Assembly (NCBI GenBank): GCA_045594245.1
Contig: JAZNYG010000090.1
Coordinates: forward strand, 1 to 32,005
Direction of reading: 5' to 3'
Source of the DNA: UBA1189 sp045594245
Lineage (GTDB): Bacteria > Bacteroidota > Bacteroidia > Bacteroidales > Bacteroidaceae
DNA length: 32,005 nucleotides
Position numbers and translations under genes: made by a program. Of this stretch, positions 30,006-32,005 are shown piece by piece; position 1 is the first letter of the stretch, and each line of letters starts with the position of its first letter. The notes beneath the pieces are model-generated. The model was not told the DNA's origin. It ran no database searches and saw only the letters and a list, made by a program, of their open reading frames with translations.

Positions 30006-30326
30006 TTACATAAATCCCAATTCCAGTTTAGCCTCTTCGCTCATCATGTCCTTGTCCCACTCGGGCTCGAACACTAGGTTGATGGTGGCCGCTGTGATGC
30101 CCGTGATGCCCTCTACGCGCATGCGCACGTCTTCCATGATGAAGTCGGCCGCGGGGCAGTTGGGGGCGGTGAGTGTCATGTCCACCTCGGCACGCCCGTC
30201 GTCCATCAGTTCGATGCGGTATATCAGCCCCAGGTCGTAGATGTTGACGGGTATCTCGGGGTCGTATACCGTCTTCAGTGCTTCTATGATGCGTTCTTGC
30301 AACGCCAGTTTCTCATTTTCGTTCAT
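30006..30326 (-). CDS. DUF59/MIP18-family iron-sulfur assembly protein (SufT-like)
   Basis: A 106-residue protein of the MIP18/DUF59 family, which helps assemble or transfer Fe-S clusters. The diagnostic motif DPEIPVNIYDLGLIY spans 22-36, and the conserved reactive Cys lies in TLTAPNCPAADF (Cys57). I prefer the Met at 30326 (MNENEKLALQER) over the upstream Met at 30353, whose extra residues are unlike the family. TATCTTTG on the minus strand at 30331-30338, with a TTG 19 nt upstream, would start transcription at or just inside this ATG, so either the match is accidental or the message is leaderless. It lies 52 nt after radC across ATTGTCA repeats. Confidence 0.88.
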   Translation of the reverse strand: MNENEKLALQERIIEALKTVYDPEIPVNIYDLGLIYRIELMDDGRAEVDMTLTAPNCPAADFIMEDVRMRVEGITGITAATINLVFEPEWDKDMMSEEAKLELGFM

Positions 30327-30345
30327 GAGGCAAAGATAAGTATTA

Positions 30346-30376
30346 ATTGTCAATTGTCAATTGTCAATTGTCAATT
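30346..30376. repeat. ATTGTCA heptamer, 4.4 tandem copies
   Basis: Four exact ATTGTCA units plus ATT lie between radC and the DUF59 gene. Unlike the other arrays there is no inverted partner. It is the same heptamer (or its complement) seen at 2549-2561, 2637-2651 and 21325-21432. Confidence 0.75.
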
Positions 30377-30378
30377 AT

Positions 30379-31062
30379 TTATAGTTTTCCTTCATCGGCA
30401 TAGCTGTAGTAGCCTCCGTCGGTGAAGATAACGTGGTCGAGCAGGCCGATGTTCAGCAGGCGTGCGGCCTCCTGTACCTGGCGTGTGAGGCGGTCGTCGT
30501 GTGTGCTGGGGTGCAGGCTTCCCGACGGGTGGTTGTGGCAGAGGATGAGCGAGGTGGCCCGCTTGAGCAGGGCTTCGCGCAGGATGAGGCGCACGTCGAC
30601 TACCGTCTCGGTGAGTCCGCCCATGCCGATGCGTACGGAGTCGATAATTCTTGACGACTGGTTGAGCAACAATACATGGCACTCCTCAACGGGCGCATCG
30701 TGCAGGGTTTGGTAGAAGTACTCGTACACCTGTGCTGCCGAGCGCACTTGCCGGCGCTCGGGCTGCTCTACGGCACGCCGGCGGCCCAGTTCGCAGGCGG
30801 CGAGTATGGTCACCGCCTTGGCGGGGCCTATGCCCTTGAAGCGGCACAATTCGTCTACACTGAGGCGTCCCACCTGGTCGATGCTGTTGTTATACGCCGC
30901 CAGCACCTTCTGCATGAGCCCTACGGCCGAGTCCTCATCGTTGCCCGACCCTATAAGAATAGCAAGGAGCTCAGCGTTGGTCAACGCCTGAGCTCCTTTG
31001 CTTATCATCTTCTCGCGTGGGCGGTCTTCTTCGGCCCAGCGATTGATTGTCAGTTTGTCCAT
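30379..31062 (-). CDS. radC: RadC family JAB-domain protein
   Basis: A 227-residue protein. The N-terminal half has the usual EEDRPREKMISKGAQALTNAELLAILIGSG and a helix-hairpin-helix (RFKGIGPAKAVTILAACELGRR). The C-terminal JAB/MPN domain has the intact metal motif HNHPSG (His176, His178) with Asp189, as in active JAMM peptidases. RadC was named for DNA repair, but that role is doubtful; its true substrate is unknown. It starts 2 nt after the efp stop codon, so the two are co-transcribed and probably translationally coupled. Confidence 0.94.
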   Translation of the reverse strand: MDKLTINRWAEEDRPREKMISKGAQALTNAELLAILIGSGNDEDSAVGLMQKVLAAYNNSIDQVGRLSVDELCRFKGIGPAKAVTILAACELGRRRAVEQPERRQVRSAAQVYEYFYQTLHDAPVEECHVLLLNQSSRIIDSVRIGMGGLTETVVDVRLILREALLKRATSLILCHNHPSGSLHPSTHDDRLTRQVQEAARLLNIGLLDHVIFTDGGYYSYADEGKL

Positions 31063-31064
31063 TA

Positions 31065-31631
31065 TTACATCTTCACACGACCTACGTATGAGCCATCGCG
31101 AGTGTCAACCTCAACGAACTCACCTTCTGTGATGAAGAGGGGAACGCGGATCTCGGCGCCAGTCTCCAGTGTAGCGGGCTTGAGTGTGTTGGTAGCGGTG
31201 TCACCCTTGAGGCCGGGCTCGGTGTAGCTGATCTGGAGCACTACCTTGGTAGGAAGTTCGGCATAGAGCACAGTGTCGGTAGAAGCATCAGATACCACCT
31301 CAACGGTCATACCCTCCTTGAGGAAAGCAACGCCTGTGATGAGTTCCTTGGCGATGGGAGCCTGGTCGAATGTCTCGTTGTTCATGAAGATGAAGTCCTC
31401 ACCCTCCTGATAGAGATACTGGTAGGGACGACGCTCTACGCGTACATCCTCGAGCTTCTCACCGATGTTGAAGCGGCGCTCCAGCACGTAGCCGTCAACC
31501 ACGTCCTTGAGTGTAGTACGCATGAAGGTGTTACCCTTACCGGGCTTTACATGAAGGAAATCGATACAGAAGTACAGCTTTCCGTCCATGCGGATGCAGG
31601 TACCTTTCTTGATGTCTTGTGCATTAATCAT
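31065..31631 (-). CDS. efp: Elongation factor P
   Basis: Translation factor that binds beside the P-site tRNA and relieves ribosome stalling at proline runs. At 188 residues it has the three-domain length. The tip of domain I reads VKPGKGNTF, with Lys32 at the position that is modified in many bacteria; no modification enzyme gene is seen nearby. The closing GAEIRVPLFITEGEFVEVDTRDGSYVGRV is the standard C-terminal signature. It heads the minus-strand series and has a canonical promoter at 31690-31720, divergent from rpmH. Confidence 0.97.
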   Translation of the reverse strand: MINAQDIKKGTCIRMDGKLYFCIDFLHVKPGKGNTFMRTTLKDVVDGYVLERRFNIGEKLEDVRVERRPYQYLYQEGEDFIFMNNETFDQAPIAKELITGVAFLKEGMTVEVVSDASTDTVLYAELPTKVVLQISYTEPGLKGDTATNTLKPATLETGAEIRVPLFITEGEFVEVDTRDGSYVGRVKM

Positions 31632-31689
31632 AACTTCTTTTGTCTATTATTTATACTTAAATTTCTACTTTTTCTCCGTTTTTCGGCTG

Positions 31690-31720
31690 CAAAATTAACA
31701 TAAAACGGCAAAATGCCCAA
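31690..31720 (-). promoter_or_regulatory. efp operon promoter
   Basis: The minus strand has TTG (31718-31720) and TAATTTTG (31690-31697) separated by 20 nt, with the start expected near 31683 and a leader of about 50 nt. Confidence 0.75.
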
Positions 31721-31747
31721 ATCTTTCGCATAAAATCAGTACATTTT

Positions 31748-31778
31748 TTGGTCAATTCAAAAAAAGTCCCTACTTTTG
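31748..31778 (+). promoter_or_regulatory. rpmH promoter
   Basis: TTG (31748-31750) and TACTTTTG (31771-31778) are separated by 20 nt. The start would be near 31785, leaving a leader of about 72 nt. The -33 boxes of the efp and rpmH promoters lie back to back, 27 nt apart. Confidence 0.75.
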
Positions 31779-31856
31779 CAACCCGATTACGCAGCCTAAC
31801 GACGAAAAAGGGCGCAGAATTCAGAAAAGAAAGAAACAAATAAATAGAACAGAGCA

Positions 31857-32005
31857 ATGAAAAGAACATTTCAACCTTCTCTGAGAAAGAGAAAGAACAA
31901 ACATGGTTTCCGTGAGAGAATGGCTACCGCTAATGGTCGTCGTGTATTGGCTGCCCGTCGTGCTAAGGGTCGCAAGAAATTGACAATTTCTGACGAGTTC
32001 AACGG
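31857..32005 (+). CDS. rpmH: 50S ribosomal protein L34 (partial at window edge)
   Basis: The frame opens MKRTFQPSLRKRKNKHGF and continues RERMATANGRRVL then AARRAKGRKKLT, the unmistakable L34 sequence of the large ribosomal subunit. Forty-nine codons are present and the gene runs off the window; the protein is normally about 50-53 residues in Bacteroidetes, so only a few residues are missing. It is divergent from efp and has a canonical promoter. Confidence 0.97.
   Translation, partial: MKRTFQPSLRKRKNKHGFRERMATANGRRVLAARRAKGRKKLTISDEFN

Overview
The window looks like chromosomal DNA from a Bacteroidales bacterium, most like Prevotella or Bacteroides. Three lines of evidence support this. (1) At least nine promoter-like sites fit the Bacteroidetes pattern: TTG (-33), a spacer of 18-21 nt (usually 19 or 20), then TAnnTTTG (-7). 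(2) Two secreted proteins end in type IX secretion-like C-terminal domains. (3) Families largely confined to this group are present: DUF4248, the HU-like/smalltalk pair, a DUF6078-like protein and a BspA-type LRR protein. No rRNA, tRNA, CRISPR array or transposase gene was seen.

Layout. 1-2.5 kb: a small Cys-containing DUF6078-like gene, a repeat-rich gap, then hisS. 2.7-6.5 kb: one very large modular secreted protein. 6.6-13.1 kb, all on the minus strand: a membrane zinc metallopeptidase, purA, a Fur-family regulator overlapping purA by 4 nt, an M16 peptidase, and priA. 13.3-15.6 kb, plus strand: an AraC-type regulator and a heavy-metal efflux permease with a Cys-rich linker and C-terminal HMA domain. 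15.7-17.7 kb: a multidomain DUF2156/GNAT protein. 18.0-22.7 kb, plus strand: pta-ackA (acetate and ATP from acetyl-CoA) behind a duplicated promoter element, then a bile-acid:sodium symporter-family transporter and a PlsC-like acyltransferase. 22.8-27.2 kb is accessory: a 30-residue smalltalk peptide, an HU-like protein, almost 1 kb of structured non-coding DNA, a BspA-like LRR/Ig protein of uneven base composition, and DUF4248. 27.2-31.6 kb is a minus-strand run read as efp-radC-DUF59-lpxH-DUF805-outer membrane barrel. rpmH starts divergently at the right edge and runs off the window.

The least explained material is in the accessory region and in the gaps between genes. The HU/smalltalk locus lacks the amidase gene that usually follows. 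It has a smalltalk peptide that is nearly all signal peptide ending in a lipobox, and four 10-bp direct repeats next to the presumed HU promoter. Many intergenic gaps carry a short word repeated in one orientation, a unique core, then the reverse complement of the word. The word differs from gap to gap, but two gaps share an 11-bp core. These are sequence observations; their functions are inference.
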